Shown here piece by piece: positions 1 through 6,386 of a stretch of 15,333 bases of DNA (positions are counted from its first letter, which is position 1; each line of letters opens with the position of its first letter). The notes beneath the pieces were generated by a model that did no database searches, was not told where the DNA came from, and saw nothing but the letters and a program-made list of their open reading frames with translations. Made by a program: the position numbers and the translations under genes. The DNA lies in contig CALZLL010000016.1 of NCBI GenBank assembly GCA_945788325.1, positions 1-15,333 on the forward strand, read 5' to 3'. The stretch comes from an uncultured Clostridium sp. GTDB taxonomy: Bacteria > Bacillota_I > Bacilli_A > RF39 > UBA660.

Positions 1-511
1 TACTCATGTATATTTCACCACGAACCTCTATATCAATTGGTTTATTAAGTTTTAATGGAACAGATTTTATTGTCTTAACGTTGTGGGTAATATTCTCACC
101 TATAACGCCATCACCACGGGTAGCCGCTCTTACTAAAACACCTTTTTCATACAATAATGAACCTGATAACCCATCCATTTTAGGTTCTAGTGTATAACAT
201 GCATTTGGACATGTCTTTCTTATTCTTTCATCAAATAATACTATTTCATCTTCATTAAATATATCATCAAAAGAAAGCATAGGAATATCGTGAGCTACTT
301 TTTCAAACTTATCTACTACTTGTCCCCCAACCCTTAAAGTAGGAGAATCCGTTCTTTTTAAATTTGGATACTTACTTTCAAGTTTTAATAATTCATTATA
401 ATAATCATCATATTCTTGGTCAGTAATGGTTGGGTTATCATTAACGTAATATTCGTAGCTTGCCTTATTAATTTTTTCTATTAACTCATCCATTCTTTTT
501 TCTATATCCAT
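1..511 (-). CDS. ligA: NAD-dependent DNA ligase LigA, N-terminal part (cut by window edge)
   Basis: LigA seals nicks in duplex DNA during replication and repair, using NAD+ to adenylate an active-site lysine. Only the first 170 codons are in the window. They cover domain Ia (YYVNDNPTITDQEYD at residues 21-35, which binds the NMN half of NAD+) and the start of the adenylation domain. The catalytic lysine is K111 in EPKMDGLSGSL, a variant of the usual KIDG motif, and TRGDG follows at 131-135. A full-length protein would be about 660-670 residues, so roughly three quarters lies off the left edge. The ATG at 511 is chosen because AGGTGAT sits immediately upstream (GGTGAT-AAC-ATG) and the translation begins at the usual N-terminus. 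The gene is divergent from the phosphohexomutase. The family call is secure; the rest of the gene cannot be judged. Confidence 0.96.
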   Translation of the reverse strand, partial: MDIEKRMDELIEKINKASYEYYVNDNPTITDQEYDDYYNELLKLESKYPNLKRTDSPTLRVGGQVVDKFEKVAHDIPMLSFDDIFNEDEIVLFDERIRKTCPNACYTLEPKMDGLSGSLLYEKGVLVRAATRGDGVIGENITHNVKTIKSVPLKLNKPIDIEVRGEIYMS

Positions 512-527
512 GTTATCACCTAAGATG

Positions 528-536
528 ATTATACCA
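528..536 (-). promoter_or_regulatory. Extended -10 promoter of ligA
   Basis: On the minus strand TGGTATAAT is a perfect TATAAT with the TGn extension. Its downstream end lies 16 nt before the ligA start, so the predicted leader is only about 10 nt and consists mostly of the Shine-Dalgarno sequence. No good -35 is present at 16-18 nt, as expected when an extended -10 carries recognition. Confidence 0.6.
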
Positions 537-609
537 TAAACTGCTATTTTTATATACAATCAACTATACGTTTAATTTTTTTTAGGTTTAATCATGGTTT
601 CAAAAATGA

Positions 610-634
610 TATAATTATATATAATAAAGGAGGA
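610..634 (+). promoter_or_regulatory. -10 box and Shine-Dalgarno of the phosphohexomutase gene
   Basis: TATAAT lies at 610-615 and AAAGGAGG at about 627-633, a few bases before the ATG at 639. The -35 region (around 586-592) is only T-rich and has no clear TTGACA match. The -10 is therefore convincing by sequence and position, and the full promoter less so. Confidence 0.5.
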
Positions 635-638
635 TAAA

Positions 639-2006
639 ATGAGTTTAGATACATCGATACTAAGAAAATGGGATATTAGAGGTATTTATCCAGAACAAAT
701 AAATGAAAATGTAGCAAAGCAAGTTGGTTTTGCATATGCTAAATTTCTAAAAGAAAATAATATAGATAGTTGTATTGTTGGAAGAGATAATAGAATTGGT
801 GGTGAAAAATTATCCGATTCATTAATATACGGATTAATCGAAAGCGGAATTAACGTTATAAATTTAGGCGTAGTAACAACTCCTATGCTTAATTTTGCTT
901 GCCATAAATTAAGTAATCCATACGGAATAATGATAACAGCTAGTCATAATCCTAAAAACGATAATGGATTTAAAGTTTTCGGGGATAAATGTTTACATCT
1001 AGAAACAAAAAAATTAAACCATTTTTATGATTTAGTTAAAGCAAATAAAAAAGAAATAAGTGATGTTAAAGGAAATATTAAAAATTATAATATAAAAGAA
1101 TTATACATAGAAGACCTTATATATAAAATTAACTTAGATAAAAAACGATTAAAAGTTGTTATTGATTGTGGTAATGGAACAGCATCTACTATAATTCGTG
1201 ATGTATATAAAAACTTTAATTGTGACGTTATTTATTTATATTCTGAAAGTGATCCTAATTTTCCTAACCATCATCCAGATCCTAATGTTTTTGAAAATTT
1301 AATAGATTTATGTAATATGGTTAAAGCTACAAATTCTGATTTAGGTATTGCTTATGATGGTGATTGCGATCGCGTTGGTATTGTAGATAATAATGGCAAT
1401 GTTTTAGAAACTGATAAATTAATGAGTATTTATTCTAAAGATATTATAAAAAATAATGATAATAAGAATATTATAATTGATGTAAAATGTTCTATGGCAC
1501 TAGAAGATGCTATTAAAAGACAAGGTGGAAATTCTGTTATGGTATGTAATGGTAGCGCCTATATAGAAACGTTTGTAAATGAATATCCCGCTATTTTTGG
1601 TGGAGAATATTCTGGACATGTATTTTTTAATGACAAACATTATGGATATGATGATGGAATTTATGCTGGTTTAAGATTACAAGAAATATTATGTAAAGAA
1701 GATAAAAAGTTAAGTGAGCTTACAAAAGATTATCAAAAATTATTTAATACACCAGAAATTAAAATTTCATGTTCTGATGATAAAAAATTTGATGTTGTAG
1801 AAAATATCAAAAATTATTGTAAAGAAAAAAATTATGAATATTTAGATATAGATGGTGTTAGAGTAAAATTTAGTGATGGATGGGCATTAGTTAGAGCAAG
1901 TAATACTGGTCCTAACCTAACAACAAGATTTGAGGCTACTACCGAAAAAAGAGTTAGTGAACTTAAAGAAGAATTTATAAATTTAATAAATGATTTAGTA
2001 AAATAA
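639..2006 (+). CDS. manB: Phosphomannomutase/phosphoglucomutase (alpha-D-phosphohexomutase family)
   Basis: Cytoplasmic enzyme that interconverts hexose 1-phosphate and 6-phosphate (mannose and/or glucose), feeding synthesis of nucleotide sugars for glycans and glycolipids. At 455 residues it has the normal length of the AlgC/ManB type. All four active-site loops are visible: the phosphoserine loop TASHNP at 100-105 (Ser102), the Mg-binding DGDCDR at 240-245, the sugar-binding GEYSGH at 322-327, and the phosphate-binding RASNTGP at 419-425. The ATG at 639 follows a strong AAAGGAGG. The gene stands alone between divergent ligA and convergent deoD, so context does not show whether mannose or glucose phosphate is the real substrate. 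A phosphoglucosamine mutase (GlmM) is less likely, because the motifs fit the PMM/PGM subgroup better. Confidence 0.93.
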   Translation: MSLDTSILRKWDIRGIYPEQINENVAKQVGFAYAKFLKENNIDSCIVGRDNRIGGEKLSDSLIYGLIESGINVINLGVVTTPMLNFACHKLSNPYGIMITASHNPKNDNGFKVFGDKCLHLETKKLNHFYDLVKANKKEISDVKGNIKNYNIKELYIEDLIYKINLDKKRLKVVIDCGNGTASTIIRDVYKNFNCDVIYLYSESDPNFPNHHPDPNVFENLIDLCNMVKATNSDLGIAYDGDCDRVGIVDNNGNVLETDKLMSIYSKDIIKNNDNKNIIIDVKCSMALEDAIKRQGGNSVMVCNGSAYIETFVNEYPAIFGGEYSGHVFFNDKHYGYDDGIYAGLRLQEILCKEDKKLSELTKDYQKLFNTPEIKISCSDDKKFDVVENIKNYCKEKNYEYLDIDGVRVKFSDGWALVRASNTGPNLTTRFEATTEKRVSELKEEFINLINDLVK

Positions 2007-2030
2007 AAAGTTATCTTTTGATAACTTTTT
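2005..2030. terminator. Bidirectional terminator between manB and deoD
   Basis: A perfect 11-bp stem AAAAAGTTATC / GATAACTTTTT with a TTTT loop overlaps the manB stop codon and abuts the deoD stop codon. A/T runs on both sides let it end transcription from both converging genes. Confidence 0.85.
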
Positions 2031-2757
2031 ATTTTATAATTGATTCTAATGCAAGCCTTATCATATCATTTAAAGCATTTTGTCTATCTTCATTTGAAAC
2101 TACTTCATCAATATATGGTGAATCAGTTACACTAATTAAAACAGATGACTCACAACCTAATTCACGTGATGTTAATAAAACCGCGTATCCTTCCATCTCT
2201 TCGGCAACTAGATTGATACCTTCTGGAATTCTATTGTAAATTCCTTTAGCATCACCATATGGACCAAATACACTAGTTGTATGAGTATCGCCTAAAGAAA
2301 CATTTATATTTAATTCGTTTGCTTTATCAATAATAGTTTTATTAAGCGTTTTTGACGCTTCAATAAATCTATCCTCACATCCACAGAATTGAATTCCATA
2401 ATCTGTTGTAGAATAAGCCCCCTTTGATAAAACTATATCTAATAAATTTAAATCTTTTGATAAAGCTCCACAAGTTCCTATTCTAATTATTTTTTTAACT
2501 CCATAATAATGTATTAATTCAAAAACATATATACCCGCAGATGGTATCCCCATACCAGATGCCATAACACTTACTTTTACTCCATTATACGTTCCTGTAT
2601 AACCCAACATATTTCTAATAGATGTAACTTCTTTTGCATCATCTAAAAAGTTTTCCGCAATATATTTAGCTCTTAAAGGATCTCCTGGTAATATAACAAG
2701 TGGTGCTATTTCACCTATTTTTGCATTGATGTGAATTGGTTTCTTTTGTGGTTTCAT
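2029..2757 (-). CDS. deoD: Purine-nucleoside phosphorylase, DeoD type
   Basis: Cytoplasmic, normally hexameric enzyme that splits purine (deoxy)nucleosides with phosphate into free base and (deoxy)ribose 1-phosphate, for purine salvage. The 242-residue length fits the family. Expected sites are present: His9 in the PIHINA N-terminus, the phosphate-binding GDPLRAKYIA at 25-34 (Arg29), RIGTCGA at 92-98, the nucleoside-binding EEMEGYA at 186-192, and the catalytic Asp212 in VTDSP. E. coli has Ser-Asp at this last place; here it is Thr-Asp. The ATG at 2757 follows GGAGG by about 5 nt. It has its own promoter, stands downstream of terminated recA, and converges on manB. No other deo genes are nearby. 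Confidence 0.95.
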   Translation of the reverse strand: MKPQKKPIHINAKIGEIAPLVILPGDPLRAKYIAENFLDDAKEVTSIRNMLGYTGTYNGVKVSVMASGMGIPSAGIYVFELIHYYGVKKIIRIGTCGALSKDLNLLDIVLSKGAYSTTDYGIQFCGCEDRFIEASKTLNKTIIDKANELNINVSLGDTHTTSVFGPYGDAKGIYNRIPEGINLVAEEMEGYAVLLTSRELGCESSVLISVTDSPYIDEVVSNEDRQNALNDMIRLALESIIK

Positions 2758-2777
2758 TTTATTCCTCCATTATCATA

Positions 2778-2786
2778 AGTATAACA
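2778..2786 (-). promoter_or_regulatory. Extended -10 promoter of deoD
   Basis: The minus strand reads TGTTATACT, a TGn-extended -10 with five of six matches to TATAAT. It ends 20 nt before the ATG, with the GGAGG in between. It lies between the recA terminator and deoD, so deoD is transcribed separately from recA. Confidence 0.55.
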
Positions 2787-2806
2787 TAATTTACCCACTA
2801 ATACAC

Positions 2807-2835
2807 AAAAACTAAGTAAAAATGAATCTACTTAG
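2807..2835 (-). terminator. Terminator of recA
   Basis: The inverted repeat CTAAGTA / TACTTAG (7 bp, 10-nt loop) overlaps the recA stop codon and is followed on the minus strand by a run of five T. The other flank is T-rich with one bulged base, so the hairpin could also work weakly in the opposite direction. Confidence 0.75.
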
Positions 2836-3850
2836 CTTTTTTATTATCTTCTTTTTTTAATATACCATGGCTTTCACGAACTTTATTTTCTATTTCTTCC
2901 TTAATTTTTGGATTATCCTTCAAAAATTGTTTAGCATTTTCTTTGCCTTGTCCAATTTTTTCTCCTTTGTAAGCATACCATGCACCACTTTTATCAATAA
3001 TTCCTATATCTGATGCTAAATCTAAAACCTCAGCTTCTCTTGAAACACCCTGACCATACATTATCTCAAGCGCAGCTGTTTTAAATGGTGGTGCAACTTT
3101 GTTTTTAACGATCTTAACGTTGGTTTTATTACCAATTACGCTATCTCCATTTTTAATTTGTTCTCCACGCCTTACATCAAGTCTAATGGTTGAATAAAAC
3201 TTAAGCGCTCTACCACCTGGTGTGGTTTCTGGATTTCCAAACAACACACCAACTTTTTCTCTTAATTGGTTAATAAAAATTGCAATTGTATTAGTTTTAC
3301 TTATCGTACCAGATAATTTTCTTAATGCCTGACTCATTAACCTAGCTTGAAGCCCTACGTGACTATCGCCCATTTCACCTTCTATTTCAGCTTGCGGAAC
3401 TAACGCTGCAACCGAATCAATTACAACTATGTTAATAGCTTCACTTCTAACTAAAGCTTCACAAATTTCTAGTGCTTGCTCACCAGTATCTGGTTGTGAT
3501 AGTAATAAATCATTGATATCTACTCCAAGATTCTTAGCATAAACTGGATCAAGTGCGTGTTCTGCATCAATAAACGCAGCTTTTCCACCTGCTTTTTGTA
3601 CTTCTGCTATCGCATGAAGTGCAAATGTTGTTTTACCTGATGATTCAGGGCCATAAATTTCTATTATTCTTCCCTTTGGATAACCACCTACACCTAAAGC
3701 TATATCAAGTGTAAGAGAACCTGATGAAACAACGTCTATTTCGTTATGACTTTCTTCACCTAACTTCATTATCGAACCTTTACCAAATTGTTTTTCTATA
3801 TCCGCAAGAACTTGTTCTAAAGTCTTGTCGTTTTCAGCTTTTTTTGCCAT
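2828..3850 (-). CDS. recA: Recombinase RecA
   Basis: RecA forms ATP-dependent filaments on single-stranded DNA, catalyses strand exchange, and triggers LexA self-cleavage in the SOS response. The 340-residue protein has Walker A GPESSGKT at 67-74, the Walker B strand ending at Asp145 (IVVIDSVAAL), and the DNA-binding loop 2 region GNPETTPGGRALKFY at 205-219. The C-terminal tail is short and charged. The ATG at 3850 is chosen over a TTG five codons upstream because GGGAGG lies 7 nt before the ATG and the TTG itself falls inside that Shine-Dalgarno; MAKKAENDK also matches the normal N-terminus. The gene lies downstream of rodZ-like and pgsA, as in Bacillus but without cinA. A sigma-A promoter and a LexA box precede it. 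Confidence 0.99.
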   Translation of the reverse strand: MAKKAENDKTLEQVLADIEKQFGKGSIMKLGEESHNEIDVVSSGSLTLDIALGVGGYPKGRIIEIYGPESSGKTTFALHAIAEVQKAGGKAAFIDAEHALDPVYAKNLGVDINDLLLSQPDTGEQALEICEALVRSEAINIVVIDSVAALVPQAEIEGEMGDSHVGLQARLMSQALRKLSGTISKTNTIAIFINQLREKVGVLFGNPETTPGGRALKFYSTIRLDVRRGEQIKNGDSVIGNKTNVKIVKNKVAPPFKTAALEIMYGQGVSREAEVLDLASDIGIIDKSGAWYAYKGEKIGQGKENAKQFLKDNPKIKEEIENKVRESHGILKKEDNKKAK

Positions 3851-3882
3851 TATATATCCTCCCAATCATTGATTACAATAAT

Positions 3883-3911
3883 ATTATAATCCATAAAAAA
3901 AGAAAAATCAA
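3883..3911 (-). promoter_or_regulatory. Sigma-A-type promoter of recA
   Basis: On the minus strand there is TTGATT (rev. 3906-3911), a 17-nt spacer, and TATAAT (rev. 3883-3888). The -10 is perfect and the -35 matches TTGACA at four of six positions. It lies 32 nt before the recA start, leaving room for a normal leader with GGGAGG. Confidence 0.75.
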
Positions 3912-3920
3912 GTACTTTTT

Positions 3921-3934
3921 CAAACGTTTGTTCG
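3921..3934. promoter_or_regulatory. LexA (SOS) operator of recA
   Basis: The minus strand reads CGAACAAACGTTTG. This fits the Bacillus-type SOS box CGAACRNRYGTTYC at 13 of 14 positions. It begins 9 bp upstream of the recA -35 box. It implies a LexA regulator elsewhere in the genome and damage-induced recA expression. The motif and its place are seen; binding is inferred. Confidence 0.8.
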
Positions 3935-3989
3935 AATGTTTACACACTGATTTTTCTACCAATTTATTTTTTTGTCTATAACAGAAAAT

Positions 3990-4619
3990 CTATTTTTGTT
4001 CTTTTATTTCTTCATTTTCTAATTTTTCTTCTTTTGAAAAAATTATATTCTTATTCATAAGATAGTATTGTATTCCTGAAATAACTGAGAAAACAGTTGC
4101 TAAAACAAGTAGGAAATTAGCTATATCCAAATTAAATAATTCAAATGGTAAGTTATAGCATAACGTAAGAACTATACCTAACATTAAAAACGTTGTTTTT
4201 ACCTTACCAGTTTTTATAGCTGCAACTACTTTTCCTTTGCTACCAGCAATCATTTTTATTGTATCTACAACTGTATCTCTAAATACGATTATTACCGTTA
4301 TTACTGGTGATACCATTCCTTGGGCAGTTAAAATAATAAGAGTTGAATTAACAAGCATCTTATCGGCAATTGCATCAGTCATCTTTCCAAAATCAGTTAC
4401 CATGTTACGACTTCTTGCTATATGTCCATCTAACGCATCAGTAATTGAAGCAATTGCAAATATACCAGCTGCTATAAAATATTTAACATCAACTGATATG
4501 GTTCCGATTAAAATCTTTGGGAACTCTAAGTTTACCATGTAAAATGGAAAAAGTAATAAAACGATTAATAAAACCGTTAAAAATATTCTTATCATTGTTA
4601 TTTTATTAGCCAAATTCAT
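3990..4619 (-). CDS. pgsA: CDP-diacylglycerol-glycerol-3-phosphate 3-phosphatidyltransferase
   Basis: Integral membrane enzyme that joins CDP-diacylglycerol and glycerol 3-phosphate to make phosphatidylglycerophosphate, the committed step to phosphatidylglycerol. The CDP-alcohol phosphotransferase signature is complete: D61, D64-G65-x2-A68-R69-x8-G78-x3-D82-x3-D86, with the first Asp three residues ahead. Several hydrophobic helices flank it (about residues 8-27, 45-60, 92-112, 140-155 and 165-187). The 209-residue length is slightly over the usual 180-195 because of a charged Glu/Lys-rich C-terminal tail. The ATG at 4619 has GGGGTGAT-AAC directly before it. The gene starts 11 nt after the rodZ-like stop, so the two are very likely cotranscribed. 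No convincing terminator was seen between pgsA and the recA promoter. Confidence 0.95.
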   Translation of the reverse strand: MNLANKITMIRIFLTVLLIVLLLFPFYMVNLEFPKILIGTISVDVKYFIAAGIFAIASITDALDGHIARSRNMVTDFGKMTDAIADKMLVNSTLIILTAQGMVSPVITVIIVFRDTVVDTIKMIAGSKGKVVAAIKTGKVKTTFLMLGIVLTLCYNLPFELFNLDIANFLLVLATVFSVISGIQYYLMNKNIIFSKEEKLENEEIKEQK

Positions 4620-4630
4620 GTTATCACCCC

Positions 4631-5110
4631 TTAATTTTCTAAATATGTTATAACGTTATTTATTTCTTCTTCTGGATTAATATACTCGGTATATACTAAG
4701 TAACCTATCAAAAAAACAAGTAACAATATAATTAAAGTAACTATTACTGGAACCACCTTAGACTTTGGCTTTTCATCCATCGTATATGGTGATGCAACCT
4801 TTTGTTCTCCAGCTTTTTCCTTTTCTTTTTCTTTGCTAGCTTTTTCTATTTCTGCTATTGGAATTTTAGAAGTTGCCTCAAAGAAGTATTCATTAAAATC
4901 ATCCATTATTTTTTCTTCGTCTAATCCTAGGTACTTAGCATACCCACGAATAAAAGATTTTAAATAAAAAACGTCTTTAAAAACCTTTAAATTACCAGCT
5001 TCTATATTCTCTATTTGAGAAGCTCTTAAGTTAAGGTCTTCAGCCGCTTCTTCAATACTAACTCCATGACTTTCTCTAGCAGCTTTTAACTCTTCACCTA
5101 TTTCTTTCAA
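4631..5110 (-). CDS. rodZ: RodZ-like membrane protein with N-terminal XRE-type helix-turn-helix (short form)
   Basis: RodZ/YmfM proteins link the MreB cytoskeleton to the membrane through a cytoplasmic helix-turn-helix domain that binds MreB. Here residues 2-64 form that domain (GEELKAARESHGVSIEEAA, then ASQIENIEAGN and FIRGYAKYLGL). A Lys/Glu-rich linker follows at 84-105, then one membrane segment at about 119-140 and only about 19 residues outside. The usual C-terminal extracellular beta domain (DUF4115) is missing: 159 residues against about 300. The start is a TTG at 5110, with GGAG 10 nt upstream; no ATG suits the conserved N-terminus. It begins about 20 nt after the end of rnpB and is followed by pgsA, as in Bacillus. 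It is expected to act at the membrane, not as a transcription factor, but the function is inferred from family and neighbours. Confidence 0.8.
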   Translation of the reverse strand: MKEIGEELKAARESHGVSIEEAAEDLNLRASQIENIEAGNLKVFKDVFYLKSFIRGYAKYLGLDEEKIMDDFNEYFFEATSKIPIAEIEKASKEKEKEKAGEQKVASPYTMDEKPKSKVVPVIVTLIILLLVFLIGYLVYTEYINPEEEINNVITYLEN

Positions 5111-5132
5111 AATAAGTCCACTCCTTTTTTAT

Positions 5133-5495
5133 AAATAATTATTTTAATAAGCCACGTTCTGTACCAGATTAACTGGTCGTAAACATTTATCTATGCATTA
5201 AAGCATCCCATAATCCGTTCGTTTCCTTCATATGGGTTCCCCTACCAAATTTGGGTTTCTCACTCATGGGGTTTACCCGTTCCACCTTACTCGTTTCCAA
5301 GTAAAATCGTCACTATGGCACTTTATGCCTAATAAAGTCTTATCAAAGACTTAGACTTATTCGGCGCCGTTAGGATTACTCCTACCAAAGGTTATTTGTT
5401 CCCTTTGCATGAACACTACGGTCTATCACAGAACCGTGTGAGCGTGGACTTTCCTCTACCTAATTAAAGGCAGCGTTTACGTAAAAATAATTATT
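5133..5495 (-). ncRNA. rnpB: RNase P RNA, type B (Bacillus class)
   Basis: Catalytic RNA that removes 5' leaders from pre-tRNAs. The minus strand carries the universal P4-region signature GAGGAAAGTCC (rev. 5446-5456), then CACGCTCACACGG. Near the other end is ACAGAACGTGGCTTA (rev. around 5148-5162). The middle contains AGTGCCATAGTGACG, GTGGAACGGGTAAACCCC and AAACCCAAATTTGGTAGGGG, which are close to the B. subtilis RNA. The ends were set by helix P1: AATAATTATTTTTA at the 5' end pairs with TAAAATAATTATT at the 3' end. The length is about 363 nt. The 5' end overlaps the gpsB stop codon. The gpsB-rnpB adjacency is conserved in Bacillus. The exact ends are uncertain by a few bases. Confidence 0.97.
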
Positions 5496-5814
5496 CGTCT
5501 TTATCATAAATATATTTTTCCAGTTGTGATAAACGTCTTAAAATATCTACGTTAGTAATTTCTTTTTCGCTTTTCTTAACTATGTCTATGTTAGCTCTTA
5601 AATCTCTAAGTTCATGCTTTAAGTCAAGATTTTCCCTTGCAAGTTCTTTATTTTCGTTTCTAAGTTCTTTTATTATGTTAACAAACTCAACATAATCTTT
5701 TATTATTTGATCAAGGTATTTATCAACCTCTTGAAGACGATAACCCCTAGTATCAATCTTAAAATCTTTATCAAAAATATCTTGCGGCGTTAAAGCAATT
5801 CTTCCGTTAAACAT
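5491..5814 (-). CDS. gpsB: Cell-cycle protein GpsB
   Basis: GpsB is a small cytoplasmic adaptor of the DivIVA family that shuttles class A PBPs between lateral wall and septum. The 107-residue sequence has the membrane- and PBP-binding head with RGYRLQEVDKYLDQIIKDY at 23-41, a coiled coil running to about residue 75, a variable linker, and the C-terminal trimerisation helix VDILRRLSQLEKYIY at 89-103. All of this matches B. subtilis GpsB in order and length. The ATG at 5814 follows AGAGGTGG. A strong promoter lies just upstream, and the stop codon falls within the 5' end of rnpB. Its probable partner, the class A PBP, is encoded 1.1 kb away on the other strand. Confidence 0.95.
   Translation of the reverse strand: MFNGRIALTPQDIFDKDFKIDTRGYRLQEVDKYLDQIIKDYVEFVNIIKELRNENKELARENLDLKHELRDLRANIDIVKKSEKEITNVDILRRLSQLEKYIYDKDE
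5503..5532 (-). promoter_or_regulatory. Candidate rnpB promoter inside the gpsB C-terminus
   Basis: On the minus strand, TTATCA (rev. 5527-5532; four of six matches), an 18-nt spacer, and TATGAT (rev. 5503-5508; five of six matches) lie within the last codons of gpsB. A start about 7 nt downstream would fall near 5496, which is where helix P1 of the RNase P RNA begins. This agreement supports the call, though the boxes are imperfect. Confidence 0.45.
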
Positions 5815-5837
5815 TATTTACCACCTCTGCTTTATAC

Positions 5838-5866
5838 ATTATCTCAAGTTTTTAGATGTTTGTCAA
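5838..5866 (-). promoter_or_regulatory. Sigma-A-type promoter of gpsB
   Basis: The minus strand has a perfect TTGACA (rev. 5861-5866), exactly 17 nt, and GATAAT (rev. 5838-5843, five of six matches), 23 nt before the gpsB ATG. It is the best -35/-10 pair in the window. Confidence 0.8.
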
Positions 5867-5888
5867 TTTACAGGTTACTTAACGTATA

Positions 5889-6155
5889 CTATTTTTTTCT
5901 TATCTCGCCAAAATATTTTATTAAATCATAAGAAGATACCGAAAAGCTAAAGGTTACAAAACCAATAAAAAAACTTTCAAAACTAATACCAAAAAATACA
6001 AAGTTAATAATTATACTTACTGGTAATAATATCCATACTATGTATTTACCAGGAATATTAAACGTCATTTTTATCATGTTTCCTAAAATATTTAAAACTA
6101 TCCATACGCATAGTATGTGTGGAAATAAGTTATATAGATTTTTTATTTCTTCCAA
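5889..6155 (-). CDS. Small holin-like membrane protein (phage holin family-like)
   Basis: An 88-residue protein with three hydrophobic segments at about residues 10-29, 37-55 and 60-76 and a basic tail (EIRKK). The stretch IPGKYIVWILLPVSIII, followed by a short turn, a second hydrophobic run with a central Gly, and SSYDLIK near the end, resembles the pattern of small phage holins of Gram-positive hosts. Holins make pores that release endolysin, but there is no endolysin or phage gene here, so a domesticated role or a plain membrane protein is possible. The start is a TTG at 6155, seven bases after AGGTG; the nearby ATGs are in another frame. The stop codon of a 32-codon ORF overlaps this Shine-Dalgarno, so the two are probably translated together. 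Confidence 0.6.
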   Translation of the reverse strand: MEEIKNLYNLFPHILCVWIVLNILGNMIKMTFNIPGKYIVWILLPVSIIINFVFFGISFESFFIGFVTFSFSVSSYDLIKYFGEIRKK

Positions 6156-6165
6156 TCATCATCAC

Positions 6166-6264
6166 CTAATTAATTTTATGTATTATAATTAAGTTTTCTT
6201 CCAAATTTGTAACTTCATCAATTAAATCATCTATTAATACAAACATTAAACTATAATCTTTCAT
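6166..6264 (-). CDS. Small ORF of 32 codons upstream of the holin-like gene
   Basis: The ATG at 6264 follows AAAAAGGAG by 6 nt, and an extended -10 (TGTTATTAT) lies 19 nt before the ATG. This is the same layout as ligA, deoD and cca. The peptide begins MKDYSLMFVLIDDLIDEV and ends IIIHKIN. It is acidic in the middle with an amphipathic look, and has no clear signal peptide or full membrane segment. Its TAG stop sits inside the AGGTG of the next gene, suggesting coupled translation. I do not recognise it. Promoter, ribosome binding site and coupling argue that it is real; no homology is known to me. Confidence 0.55.
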   Translation of the reverse strand: MKDYSLMFVLIDDLIDEVTNLEENLIIIHKIN

Positions 6265-6283
6265 GATAAGCTCCTTTTTAAGG

Positions 6284-6292
6284 ATAATAACA
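6284..6292 (-). promoter_or_regulatory. Extended -10 promoter of the small ORF / holin-like unit
   Basis: The minus strand reads TGTTATTAT: a TGn extension and a -10 with five of six matches. It ends 19 nt before the ATG of the 32-codon ORF. No clear -35 is present. Confidence 0.5.
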
Positions 6293-6364
6293 TAACCTGA
6301 AATAAAGTTTTATATTTTCGACAATTCTTTTCATTTTTTATATAAAATTATTAAATATTTGTAG

Positions 6365-6370
6365 TATAAT
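6365..6370 (+). promoter_or_regulatory. -10 box of the recU-PBP operon
   Basis: TATAAT ends 16 nt before the recU ATG. No TG extension or good -35 accompanies it. The AGGTGAT Shine-Dalgarno lies between the box and the start. Confidence 0.45.
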
Positions 6371-6386
6371 TATTAAAGGTGATAAA

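Noticed and set aside
4237..4542. Open frame on the strand opposite pgsA (and similar frames opposite ligA, deoD, recA, cca and hup)
   Set aside because: They are antisense shadows of well-supported genes, with no ribosome binding sites.
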